Position numbers and translations under genes: made by a program | Notes under the pieces: model-generated | What the model was told of the DNA's origin: nothing | The model's database searches: none | Seen by the model: only the letters and a program-made list of their open reading frames with translations | Assembly: GCF_001039355.2 (NCBI RefSeq) | Contig: NW_019775479.1 | Span: 1 to 50,499 of the forward strand | DNA: 50,499 bases | Direction of reading: 5' to 3' | Source of the DNA: Lingula anatina | Lineage: Eukaryota > Brachiopoda > Lingulata > Lingulida > Lingulidae | Part shown: piece by piece, positions 38,531 through 49,565 of the stretch | Numbering within the stretch: position 1 is the stretch's first letter | How the letters are laid out: every line of letters starts with the position of its first letter

Positions 38531-40581
38531 CTGTAATATGGGTTAAATGGGCTGTTGATGACTGCAGGTTATTTTGATAACATATAACATTACAAAACAA
38601 TCCATCCTCATAGGTTATAAGGTCCAGTAAAATTAAAATGAAAAAATATGCAAGAAATTAAAGAACTTCTGGAATAAAAATTAGGCATAAACCCAATGAA
38701 GAAATACAAAATATGACATCATTGTGCACATAACAATTAAATCCTTTTTCACTTTTCCCTCTAAAAAAAGCTGATTTACCTACCAGCATTTGATCTGAAT
38801 AGTAAGTACTAATATAATATTCTGAGATATTTGCATCAGCTATAGGTTCTGACATCTGTGCTGCTATTCCACATTCATCTGCAAATAAATAACATCAGAA
38901 TAACATGGACAGGGGCTATGCTGCCTCACACATGTATTAAATATTAAAGCGGGCAGTATATTAATGTGAAATATTCTTATTACAAGAGGTAATATTCTGC
39001 TTTGTTTGTGAAGTGTTGGTTAAAGGGAAGGTAAAGCACCCTATCTCAACAAAACATACTTCTACTTACCAAATCCCAAACCTTCTGGTATATCACCTAT
39101 TTTGACCATTCTCCAAAACTCATTATTAATAAACAATGTATTAGGTGGAAATCTGAAAATAGAATGTTAAAAAAGCTGTAAAAGTCAGTCTTAAAACCCA
39201 TCAAATAAAAGTATTTCTTTACAAAACAAGAAGATTCCATTTTATGCATCAGTATCTAAAATACAACAACAACAAAGATAAATGATTAAAATTACCTTTT
39301 CACAATTCTACTTAAAACTTTTTGTTGGATAAGTAAAATAATCCCAATTTCCCCCTGAAATCAATATCCGCTGACACAGCTCTTTGTAGGCGGTTTCTTT
39401 CCTTTTCATTATGAATACTGGGAAATCATTGGAGGCAATTTCCTGTTGACTTATTTATGACCACAAAGTGACTTTCAGCTGATAGATAACTTACACTTAG
39501 TATAATTACTATGAATTGGAAGGGCAGTGCAACCTGTATTGAACAAGACTTGAAATTAACATGGCACTAAAATGAAAGGAGTTAAACTTTGGCATGTATA
39601 GGGTTATTTAGAAATAATATTGTCTGAATCATTAGTTAATTTTTCCTCAAACGTAAAATGTTGGATAGGGGCATCCTCTTTTTCTGATCGGCCTGTTGTT
39701 AATTAGCAATTCTACTAACCTTTGTAAAGTTTGTTCATCCAAAACTATGGACACATCTTTTTCAACCAGAGAGAAGGAGAAAAACTTTTCCTGGTCTTCA
39801 ATAAGATCATTACAGCTGAAAGAGCAAAATCATCAGGCATAACACCAAGGTGCTTGCTAAATGAAAAACCATCAATGTTCTTATTACAAGTTGCTACAAA
39901 CAAAAATCAATGTGAGAGCCTTTAACGCTTTCATGATTTTTCTCAAAAAAAGACCAGAAAGAATCGATAATATGCAGACATCGGAGTTTTAATCCATTTC
40001 ACCAGATTCAAGTTTTCCAATAACGAAAAGGAATTCTACAAAATGAATGATTTCTGCTTGTAATAAATATAGTGAACCAACCTCTCAGAGTAAAACATAT
40101 TCTGTATGAGAGCCACTCCAACTGTATGCAAACTATCAGGATTGATACTTGTGAGCAAAAATCTATTCTTTGGTGTCTTGAATTTGTGGATGATAAGTCG
40201 ATCTGTAGGAAAAAGATAAAGACTTCCTATCAAATAGAAAAAAAAATCTTTTTTGAAAGAAAATTTTCCTTGAAGGGAAAATATAGGGTAAGACATAAAA
40301 AAAGTCAATATATTTTGCCTAATATTAATTTAATGCTCAGTGTAATAGTCATTTTTTACAGATAAAATTTGTTTTAATTTCATCAAATGTTGTCATGTGT
40401 ATGGTAATAAAATTTTCTGATAATTGTTGTGTATATAGGCAGAATTACCTTTGGCCACATGTTCATGATTACTGACTTGTTCTGGTTTCTCTACAAGAAC
40501 ATGTTCTCCATCTACCTGTTTAAATATCTGGACTTTACTGGACATAATTTCTATGACCCTGTCTATGTCTTTTTCTTTGAC
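38447..40581 (-). CDS. CASTOR-like gene, 3' six exons only (copy 1, truncated by gap)
   Basis: Minus-strand exons 40449-40581, 40082-40202, 39720-39815, 39070-39152, 38784-38878 and 38447-38530 repeat the last six exons of the complete copy, with all splice sites and phases intact. The sequence ends at the N before the two upstream exons could appear, so it cannot encode a whole protein as assembled. In the exons checked, differences from copy 2 are synonymous or conservative (for example Ile for Leu in RLIIHKF). That argues for a functional allele rather than a decayed pseudogene. Confidence 0.85.
38784..38878 (-). CDS. CASTOR-like exon, copy 1 (equivalent to 46060-46154)
   Basis: 95 nt, phase 1 to 0. 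Encodes DECGIAAQMSEPIADANISE then YYISTYYSDQML, the ACT4 ligand-facing segment. Confidence 0.9.
39070..39152 (-). CDS. CASTOR-like exon, copy 1 (equivalent to 46346-46428)
   Basis: 83 nt, phase 2 to 1. Encodes NEFWRMVKIGDIPEGLGF. Confidence 0.88.
39720..39815 (-). CDS. CASTOR-like exon, copy 1 (equivalent to 47000-47095)
   Basis: 96 nt, phase 2 to 2. Encodes EKFFSFSLVEKDVSIVLDEQ. Confidence 0.88.
40082..40202 (-). CDS. CASTOR-like exon, copy 1 (equivalent to 47362-47482)
   Basis: 121 nt, phase 1 to 2. Encodes TPKNRFLLTSINPDSLHTVG, start of the second ACT pair. Confidence 0.88.
40449..40581 (-). CDS. CASTOR-like exon, copy 1 (equivalent to 47728-47860)
   Basis: 133 nt, ends in phase 1. Encodes VKEKDIDRVIEIMSSKVQIF, the end of ACT2 and linker. 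An ATT/ATC difference from copy 2 is silent. Confidence 0.88.
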
Positions 40582-41565
40582 CTAAATAAAGCAAAATAAA
40601 AAGAGTAAATGGTTACAAATAAAACATTAGTTTTCACTGGCGTGAAACACTCTGCTTAGCTACAAATAAGACTCAAGCATTTTTGCAAGCAAGCAGATGA
40701 ATTGTAAAAAAAAAGGATTTCTTTTCTTGACATTAGCCCGGCAACTGTCTACCTGTTTTTGGACTCTTATTTCAACTAAAGATTGCTATTTTTCAGATTT
40801 TCATTACTAAACAATGTGAAACATGAAGAGCTCGTCTCAGTTAAAAATGAGTTTGGACTAGCTATATCAAAATCCTAGCTGAACCCTGACAGCAACAGAA
40901 AAAAACTTACTGATATCACTTTACATTTAAAGTCAGGATATAAACACTGACCAAAAGGTTGTTCTAAACAAACTTATCATCTATTCATTTCAGTCAAAGA
41001 GAGTATACTTCAAAAGTTATTTTAAATCTTGGATTCTCATGTATATTTTGTAATTCAATTTTGAACAATCACAAAATTGAATCTATTCTGATACAAAAAT
41101 TGCCTCCTTTAGTTTTTCTAAATTCAATGTTCTGTTTGCAAATAATAGAGTTGAGACAGACACAGAGTATACATCATATAAATCAGGCTTTTCAATTCCA
41201 CAATGGGGACAAACTATAAAATTCTAAATTATATTTACACCTTTTTTCACACACTGAATGTCTCACCTAGCACACTTACAGATGTCCCTTCCTGCACTAC
41301 TCACTATGCTTTATAGAAACACACATATAATATTCACATATCCTGTTAAGTGCCACCTTTACAGAATTCTCAAAATCTAAAAGTCAATGCAAATCCCATT
41401 CATTGTTATCAACAGCGAAGAAAAAAAATTCTGACCCCGCTTTCCATCAGTAAAGAACTTTCAGACCATCTAATTGCTTTCTTTGTAAACATTCCAATAA
41501 CATCATAACCCATTTAAAGCCAAGCTACACATTTAACATGCAGCATGCAAACAAATGACACCGTT

Positions 41566-41750
41566 NTATGTTAAAAAAGTGTTAAAAATGGAAATAAACC
41601 CATTTCAGAACAGTGCTGTCTTGTTAAAATTTGATGTTGAATTTGCAGTTTAACATTATGTACTTTTGCATCAGAATTGGCAGTAGCCTATTTTGTGCAT
41701 AGTTATTTCCTGCTTTTTGTCTGTACATTTGACAGCTTTGCTGCCTTGTT
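41566..41750. other. One-base assembly gap plus 184 bp unique to the second haplotype
   Basis: N at 41566 marks the contig junction. 41567-41750 does not match the DNA that precedes copy 1 (34300-34479), nor anything else I noticed in the window. It may be a haplotype-specific insertion or rearrangement, or a contig-end error. Confidence 0.7.
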
Positions 41751-42368
41751 CCATTTAGGCTCTTGAAATCATTTGTTTGACCTGTTTCTTTTTTGTTTAA
41801 ATAATTATCCAGCCTTTTTAACCAGTATGCCCCTTTACTTGTAGAAATGCTTTTTAACTCTTTAAGAATTTTTTTCTGAAAAAAATATTAATTTATTTGA
41901 ATATTCAGATTTATTTATTTCAACAAATATCATCTGTCCAATGATAACTTTCCCGCTTACATTTTCAGTTACTTAATTTAATTTAATAATAATAATACTT
42001 TTTATTAATTTATATTTGAATTTTATTTACCATATAGCATGATGAGTTTGATTTTTGGATCTTATTAGTTGTGTGACATCCAAGTATTGAAGCATGAAGA
42101 TTAAAAATGCCCTGAAGTTTTTGTCATGTGTTTATTTTTGAATATCTAAGAAAGGGTGCTTAGAAATTATTTTTTAACCACAAATGAACAGGCTCCGAGT
42201 AGTTCATTAATTTATATAAATACATGATTAAGATATAAAGAATATGATTAATATCTTATCCTTCCCTATTTCAGACTTGTAGGTCCAAAATGGCTGGAAA
42301 GATGAACACTTACCTGACAAACATATATGTTTATATGTGATGTGTTTATGTATAATTTTCCACCTTAG

Positions 42369-42561
42369 GTTCCCCCGTACCAGACACATAGGCTCAAGAC
42401 TTAGCAGTGAAGAGCCTTCCATAGTCGAGGGAGCAGATGAAGTTGACCACGGCACAAATGGGGACAGTCAGGACAAAATGGCGGCAATACACAATGGCAC
42501 AGATGGCGCCACAGACTCTCCTAAAATGACTAAAGTTTATGAACAAGGGCATTTTTTGTGA
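42369..42561 (+). CDS. MYO18A: MYO18 terminal exon, copy 2
   Basis: Same length, acceptor and stop as 35092-35284. Differences: two silent changes and GDSQDK in place of GDRQDN. It has no other MYO18 exon upstream on its contig, so it is best read as the other allele of the terminal exon, not a separate gene. Confidence 0.8.
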
Positions 42562-45500
42562 TATGACATGTCATAGGGAGGGTGATGCCAGTATTCAGAA
42601 ACAAGTGATATTTATTGGATAGTGTCACATAGTTTGAGAAGATACTTTTTTCTGAAAGGTTGATTGGATCTGATACTGCTCTGAGCGCTTGTCTGTTAAA
42701 GGTTCATGCCATGAATGGTCTTTCTTCTCAGTATAAAAAAGAAAGTAGGCCCGTCAGTGGAGCCTTAATGTGACAAATGGGTTGCTATTTGTTGCCCTTG
42801 CTGAGATTCCCCTGGTCATAGGTGGAACACAGTTGATGTGACACATTCAACAATAAAAATGTGTTTTATTTAAAATGCAGTTCCCTTCAATACTGCTTTG
42901 TTGATCAGCAACATTAATTTTTATTTTATACTTATTGTTAATGGTTTAAGAAGTTGGGTTGATATTTTCATCAGTAGCAGTTTAACTCAGGCTTTGTCTA
43001 ATTCTGTCATAAGATAAAGGTGGTGTAATAAAATTATTATTATTATATGATTGCTAATAAATTGCTCTTTAAACAAGTCATTACATACATGTATAAGGTT
43101 TATTTAATGATACTTAAAAATTACAATGTAGAATTTGTAAATTATTGTCCTTCTAATGTAACCTTGCCTTGGCTGTTACAACTGTTTCAGTTTGTTAAAG
43201 GTGCTTTTGCTCCAAACATTGAATTTAATTCTCATAACACATAATTGCATATTAAGTTAAATTGTTCCTAGAGGGAATTATAATGGAAATCTACCATTCC
43301 CTGTTGGATACTCTGTGATCGTACAACTCACTTTTCATGTGTTGCTCTAAAATAGGCTGCATTAACAATTTAGTGTTTGGAACATCTAGGAGTAGATAAT
43401 AGGCAGGGTGTACAACGTGAGCCTTGGCAGCTTCCATGTTCATTCTTGTTGCCAACATTGCGCTTTGAAGATGTGGAGGACTATCTCCCACACCTTTAGG
43501 TCTAGGTTATCTAGGTTTATAGCATCTTCTTCATGCCAATATGTAGATGAACAGGTACAGGGTAGTTTACATATGAACTATAAAACTAGTGTCATGGCAC
43601 TGGAGTAACGAGTAACTGTAGTTACCGTGTGCTTGCTTATTTTTGTTATCATATATTTATGTGAAATTATGTATTTCTTGTTGATGATGAATTCTAGCCA
43701 AAGGCATGATGTGTACAGTCTTGGCATATTTTACATTAAACTCAATGTGATAAACTACAAAAAAGGCGTTTTTTTCTACCTAAAGTAAGAATCGAGACTG
43801 TAATTTAATCTGAAGACTTAAATCTTATTTCAAAAACAAAACCAACATTGAAGTGAACATTTTAATTTTTATTCCATCTTCAGTACTGGATGTCAATGTT
43901 GAAAAATAAATATGTAAAAGTTATGGCTAATACTTCTAAAAGTGGGCATCTTGATTCTGTTACGACATCTATTACTAAGCTGTATATGGAAGGATATAGG
44001 AAATACAATGTTATCAAACTTTGTATAATTTATGGTTCAGATTTAATGACACAAATATAACTCAACACTTACTAGATGTAAATGGCATCCATTTCAATTT
44101 ATCAACCTTCAAAACAAATACTGCTGTAAAATTGTTGAGCAAAATCATCATATTGGCCAAGATTGCTTCACTATTTCACTCAAGTTCCACAATCTTTAAC
44201 TGAAAAACCAGTCAATTGACAATTTAAAAAAATTCTTTTAATTTCAATTACACCAGAAAATCAACCAGAGGCTCTCATTTTAAACCCAACTCCACTACAG
44301 AATTTCTGTAATTGTTTCTCTGTAATTTATAAATTTAATGCTGTTGTAATCTATGTATTCCTTGGAGGCAAACCTGAGCAAACATTTGCCCCAGATCACT
44401 TTCTATGTAGCATCATGCAAGTGTAAAGAGTTCAAATGAGCACATTATGACACAAAGGTTAGCAGTAAAAACCTTACATAAACCAAAAGTGGTGGTATGG
44501 TGAAGCATTCACAATGAAAATCCCTCTAGGAAGACGATATGCACATGCATAACCACTGGAACCCATTCCAAAGAAGAACTCTGCACTAAAAAATGGGTCT
44601 GATTTATAGATCAACATTTTCTCCCACTTCATAATAAACCTGCAGTGGTTCACTCAAACAGCTTCAAGTTCTTATGTGGAACAGATCCCTGACCCGACTT
44701 TGACTGAAAATGTCCTTGCATTATTATAGATAGTTAAGAAATTAGCCAACAAAATCTACATCTTCACATTCTTATAGATAGTTGAGAAATTAGCCAACAG
44801 AATCACATGCACGTGCCTTTTTCATTGTTAAACTAATCTTTGACAAGTTCATCTAATGATCAACTAGAGGATTTTTTAAAAACCGTCTACAAAGTGTAGT
44901 TCTATGTTGGTGATAACCAGAAATGTAACCTTTAATATCAAAAGATGACGGAAGCCATCTATACTGTAGTTCTGTGTTGGTAACCTTCAGTATCCAAAGA
45001 TGGCAGAGGCCTTCTATATTTTCAGCACGTGCCAATTCCCAGCTACTGATTATCACATAGCATATCTACTGCCTACGTGTAATGCTGGTGCCATTCCGAC
45101 TTTTCTGAGGTACTTGTAATTTAATTTCAGGAAACATAACTTGGAGAGCTTATTCAATCAAAACTGCAATAAGCAAATATGGGAAGCTAGTTTTTGTATT
45201 TTGTGTAGCACTGATGAGGTGACAAGAATAACTTAATTAAAATCACCACTGCACAGTGTCATTGCTTACCAAATAGCTGTCACGAAGCAATATACAACAG
45301 ATCACTACAGACTGAACATCATGAAACTCAAGTTTGTATATTTTGTTCATTATTTCTGTCCCTTTTAAATAAAACTAGGAGATTCTGTTTATTTTACTAG
45401 CACCAGCTGGCAATAGCTGACTATTTTACTCTGGTGCAATCTCTTCAAAAAAAAAAAACCTTTCGCTTAAGACATATAATATCGGCATTTCATTTAAAAT

Positions 45501-45723
45501 ATTTTAAAAAATCACTGTTCTAAAAAATTTTAACTGCTGTTGCCACGACAACTGAATGAGAAATCTTAAAACAAAATGTATGCAAAAAGACTTTGTATAA
45601 ATTGGTGGGCTCCATAAAACACAGGACCAGTACCCTTAAGGGTGAACCCCTCAAGAGTTCCACTGTGCACAGTTTATAACTACTGTAATGCAGTATTACT
45701 AGTAACGCAGTGGCAGAGGGCAG
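42562..45723. other. Convergent 3' region, copy 2
   Basis: Same content as 35285-38446, including a plus-strand AATAAA at 42852-42857 and a minus-strand AATAAA (TTTATT at 45388-45393). Contains a short insertion near 44703-44725 that copy 1 lacks. Confidence 0.6.
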
Positions 45724-45807
45724 TCAATCTGAAGGTAAGTCGGCACCTACACGAACTTGTCGACTATGAAGCAATTCAAGCACCTCTTCTAGTCTGTTTT
45801 CTGGCAC
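45724..45807 (-). CDS. CASTOR1: CASTOR-like terminal exon
   Basis: 84 nt, VPENRLEEVLELLHSRQ to a TGA at 45724-45726 (complement). Matches human VPEDGIGSVIEVLQRRQ, with a slightly longer C-terminus. Confidence 0.92.
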   Translation of the reverse strand: MPENRLEEVLELLHSRQVRVGADLPSD

Positions 45808-48800
45808 CTGTAATATGGGTTAAATGGGCTGTTGATGACTGCAGGTTATTTTGATAACATATAACACTACAAAACAATCCATCCTCATAGGTAATAAGGT
45901 CAAGTAAAATTAAAATGAAAAAATATGCAAGAAATTACAGAACTTCTGGAATAAAAATTAGGCATAAACCCAATGAAGAAATACTAAAGATGACTTCATT
46001 GTGCATGTAACAATTAAATCACATTTCACTTTTCCCTCTAAAAAAGCTGATCTACCTACCAGCATTTGATCTGAATAGTAAGTACTAATATAATATTCTG
46101 AGATATTTGCATCAGCTATAGGTTCTGACATCTGTGCTGCTATTCCACATTCATCTGCAAATAAATAACACCAGAATTACATGGACAGGGGCTATGCTGT
46201 CTCACACATGTATTAAATATTAACGCGGGCAGTATATTAATGTGAAATATTCTTATTACAAGAGGTAATATTCTGCCTTGTTTTGGAAGTGTTGGTTAAA
46301 GGGAAGGTAAAGCACCCTATCTCAACAAAACATACTGCTACTTACCAAATCCCAAACCTTCTGGTATATCACCTATTTTGACCATTCTCCAAAACTCATT
46401 ATTAATAAACAATGTATTAGGTGGAAATCTGAAAATAGAATGTTAAATAAAAAAGCTGTAAAAGTCAGTCTTAAAACCCATCAAATAAAAGTATTTCTTT
46501 ACAAAACAAGAAGATTCCATTTTATGCATCAGTATCTAAAATACAACAACAACAAGATAAATGATTAAAATTACCTTTTCACAATTCTACTTTAAACTTT
46601 TTGTTGGATAAGTAAAATAATCCCAATTTCCCCCTGAAATCAATATCCGCTGACACAGCTCTTTGTAGGCGGTTTCTTTCCTTTTCATTCTGAATACTGG
46701 GAAATCATTGGAGGCAATTTCCTGTTGACTTATTTATGACCACAAAGTGACTTTCAGCTGATAGATAACTTACACTTAGTATAATTACTATGAATTGGAA
46801 GGGCAGTGCAACCTGTATTGAACAAGACTTGAAATTAACATGGCACTAAAATGAAAGGAGTTAAACTTTGGCATGTATAGGGTTATTTAAGAAATAATAT
46901 TGTCTGAATCATTAGTTAATTTTTTCTCAAACGTAAAATGTTGGATAGAGGCATCCTCTTTTTCTGATCGACCTGTTGTTAATTAGCAATTCTACTAACC
47001 TTTGTAAAGTTTGTTCATCCAAAACTATGGACACATCTTTTTCAACCAGAGAGAAGGAGAAAAACTTTTCCTGGTCTTCAATAAGATCATTACAGCTGAA
47101 AGAGCAAAATCATCAGGCATAACACCAAGGTGCTTGCTAAATGAAAAACCATCAATGTTCTTATTACAAGTTGCTACAAACAAAAATCAATGTGAGAGCC
47201 TTTAACGCTTTCATGATTTTTCTCAAAAAAAGACCAGAAAGAATCGATAATATGCAGACATCGGAGTTTTAATCCATTTCACCAGATTCAAGTTTTCCAA
47301 TAACGAAAAGGAATTCTACAAAATGAATGATTTCTGCTTGTAATAAATATAGTGAACCAACCTCTCAGAGTAAAACATATTCTGTATGAGAGCCACTCCA
47401 ACTGTATGCAAACTATCAGGATTGATACTTGTGAGCAAAAATCTATTCTTTGGTGTCTTGAATTTGTGGAGGATAAGTCGATCTGTAGGAAAAAGATAAA
47501 GACTTCCTATCAAATAGAAAAAAAATCTTTTTTGAAAGAAAATTTTCCTTGAAGGGAAAATATAGGGTAAGACATAAAAAAAGTCAATATATTTTGCCTA
47601 ATATTAATTTAATGCTCAGTGTAATAGTCATTTTTTACTGATAAAATTTGTTTTAATTTCATCAAATGTTGTCATGTGTATGGTAATAAAATGTTCTGAT
47701 AATTGTTGTGTATATAGGCAGAATTACCTTTGGCCACATGTTCATGATTACTGACTTGTTCTGGTTTCTCTACAAGAACATGTTCTCCATCTACCTGTTT
47801 AAATATCTGGACTTTACTGGACATGATTTCTATGACCCTGTCTATGTCTTTTTCTTTGACCTAAATAAAGTAAAATATAAAGGGTAAATGGTTACAAGTA
47901 AAACATTAGTTTTCATTGGCATGAAACACTGGTTAGCCTCAAAAAAGACTCGAGCATTTTGCAAGCAAGAAGATGACTTGTGAAAAGAAGGATTTCTTTT
48001 CACAACATTAGCCAGGCAACTGTCCACCTGTTTTTTGGACTCCTTATTTCAACTTTAGATTGCTATTTTTCAGACTTTCATTACTGAAAAATGTGAAACC
48101 TGAACAGCTGGTCTAAGTTAAAAATGAGTTTGGACTCCCTATTTCAAAATCCTAGCTGAACAATCACAAAATTGAATCTACTTAGTTTTACTAAATTCAA
48201 TGTTCTGTTTGCAAATAAAAGAGTTGAGTCAGACACAGAGTATACATCATATAAATCAGGCTTTTCAATTCCACAATGGGGACAAACTATAAAATTCTAA
48301 ATTATATTTACACCCTTTTTCACTCACTGAATGTCTCACCTAGCACACTTACAGATGTCCCTTCCTGCACTACTCACTATGCTTTATAGAAACACACATA
48401 TAATATTCACATATCCTGTTAAGTGCCACCTTTACAGAATTCTCAAAATCTATAAGTCAATGCAAATCCCATTCATTGTTATCAAAAGCCGAAAAAAAAA
48501 AAAAATTCTGACCCCGTTTTCCATCAGTAAAGAACTTTCAGACCATCTAATTGCTTTCTTTGTAAACATTCCAATAACATCATAACCCATTTAAAGCCAA
48601 GCTACACATTTAACATGCAGCATGCAAACAAATGACACCGTTCAATATAAAAAACCCTGTTATCAAACTCAAACATTGTGACATCACCAATTATAAATAA
48701 CATATCTGATCGATATGCAGATATAATGGAGGTAAAAATAACCCACACAAAGCAAACATACCAAAATAAAGTCTGACTGATATGTAGACAGACAGTAGAT

Positions 48801-49565
48801 AGGGACACTGCCATCAGCCAATGGGACGATGAGAGATTTGGCAATGTTGGTGATGCCCATGGTAACCATTGAGGTTCCTGGCCCAAATGACACAGTCAAC
48901 GCCAACCACACATTGCCGTCTGTCTCGATGTGCTCTCTACTGCTTGACAAACCTACAAGTAGTAATCACCATTAGTTACACAGCAAATTGGAAACACAGA
49001 TATGAAAAAAATAGTGTACCATTTTCAATTTCTTAATACAACAGTCTCTTAAAGTTTATAAAGATTATTACACATCTATTTTTTAATCTATTACAGGTAT
49101 TTCGTTAGTCACTGACAGACAGTAAATTCAGAAATAGATTAAGAAATTTTGTGTTTTTGTTGCTAGAATGTTATTCATTCAATTCAAGAACAAGTGGTAT
49201 CTTTAACCTTTCAAAAGCGTTGAAAAACTCTACACAAAAGCTAATTTCTTTAACATAACTTTACATCAAAAAGTTTTGAAAAGTAACCTAAATAGAATAC
49301 AACCTGCTTCACATCTAACAATAGAAAATGATGACTCATGGACTTGCAAAAAATAACTGATTAACTGCAGATGGTTTGTGTTAAAAACTTTGCATGTTGC
49401 TAATGAGAGTGATAATGGCTGCTGGCATGTAATGAAACAAGGTGTGCTTCATGGTGACTGAAGGAGTATATTTATGTAATAAAATTGAATTTACTCTGAT
49501 ATCCAGCATCATCTACCACCAGAGTGAAGTCATCACAGGTCTCAGTGAAACTAAAAAACTGGCAG
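45724..49565 (-). CDS. CASTOR1: CASTOR1/2 (GATSL)-like cytosolic arginine-sensor homologue, 8 exons, 5' partial
   Basis: Minus-strand exons 49495-49565, 48762-48952, 47728-47860, 47362-47482, 47000-47095, 46346-46428, 46060-46154 and 45724-45807 join in frame to 290 residues plus stop. Human CASTOR1 has 329; the missing 38 or so match its first exon, which would lie beyond 50499. CASTOR proteins bind GATOR2 and, in CASTOR1, release it on binding arginine, activating mTORC1 (family knowledge). Landmarks: FFSFTETCDDFTLVVDDAGY, ITNIAKSLIVPLADG, LSTYQSDFIL, NRFLLTSINPDSL, FWRMVKIG, DECGIAAQ, YYISTYYSDQML, VPENRLEEVLELL, all in the vertebrate order (four ACT-type domains). CASTOR1 versus CASTOR2 cannot be decided; the symbol is by family only. 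Confidence 0.92.
46060..46154 (-). CDS. CASTOR1: CASTOR-like exon 8: ACT4
   Basis: 95 nt, phase 1 to 0. DECGIAAQMSEPIADANISE and YYISTYYSDQML match human DECGIVAQIAGPLAAADISA and YYISTFNFDHAL. The Asp of SDQML corresponds to the arginine-contacting Asp of the human protein. Confidence 0.94.
46346..46428 (-). CDS. CASTOR1: CASTOR-like exon 7
   Basis: 83 nt, phase 2 to 1. FPPNTLFINNEFWRMVKIG matches human FPSDLLLTSSSGELWRMVRI, ending GLGFG. Confidence 0.93.
47000..47095 (-). CDS. CASTOR1: CASTOR-like exon 6
   Basis: 96 nt, phase 2 to 2. EKFFSFSLVEKDVSIVLDEQ matches human SITFFAFSLIEGYISIVMDA. Confidence 0.92.
47362..47482 (-). CDS. CASTOR1: CASTOR-like exon 5
   Basis: 121 nt, phase 1 to 2. 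TPKNRFLLTSINPDSLHTVG and LIQNMFYSER match human SPQNRFCVLTLDPETLPAIA and LIDVLFYS. Confidence 0.93.
47728..47860 (-). CDS. CASTOR1: CASTOR-like exon 4
   Basis: 133 nt, phase 0 to 1. Begins VKEKDIDRVIEIMSSKVQIF, matching human VREQDLSVVIHTLAQEFDIY, and continues into a variable linker. Confidence 0.92.
48762..48952 (-). CDS. CASTOR1: CASTOR-like exon 3: ACT2
   Basis: 191 nt, phase 1 to 0. Encodes GITNIAKSLIVPLADGSVPI and CLSTYQSDFIL, matching human GVTKIARSVIAPLAEHHVSV and LSTYQTDFIL. It lies just right of the duplicated block, so it is single-copy here. Confidence 0.94.
48953..49494 (-). other. CASTOR intron 2
   Basis: 542 bp of AT-rich DNA with normal GT-AG ends on the minus strand. No repeat or exon seen. 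Confidence 0.6.
49495..49565 (-). CDS. CASTOR1: CASTOR-like exon 2 (first in window)
   Basis: 71 nt, entered in phase 2 after TTTTTTCAG, leaving in phase 1 at CAGA|GTAAAT. Encodes CQFFSFTETCDDFTLVVDDA, matching human CKFFSLTETPEDYTLMVDEE. Confidence 0.92.

Larger units (their letters stand above)
34480..41565 (+). repeat. Large direct duplication, copy 1 (ends at an N)
   Basis: 7086 bp matching 41751-48642 in the same order and orientation, with scattered substitutions and small indels and one indel of about 180 bp. Holds the MYO18 terminal exon and six CASTOR exons. Ends abruptly at N 41566. Most likely one haplotype of a locus assembled twice. Confidence 0.93.
41751..48642 (+). repeat. Large direct duplication, copy 2
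   Basis: 6892 bp matching 34480-41565. It runs straight into the 5' exons of the CASTOR gene on its right, whereas copy 1 runs straight into the MYO18 body on its left. The two copies are complementary ends of one locus. Confidence 0.93.

Noticed and set aside
40036-40365. Small open frames overlapping the CASTOR exon at 40082-40202
   Set aside because: The minus frame is the true exon read through into introns at both ends. The plus-strand frame is antisense to it.
34480-48642. A genuine recent tandem gene duplication producing two CASTOR paralogues
   Set aside because: Copy 1 lacks the 5' exons, ends at an N, and copy 2 lacks all other MYO18 exons. The complementary truncation fits unmerged haplotypes better. 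Kept as testable rather than excluded.
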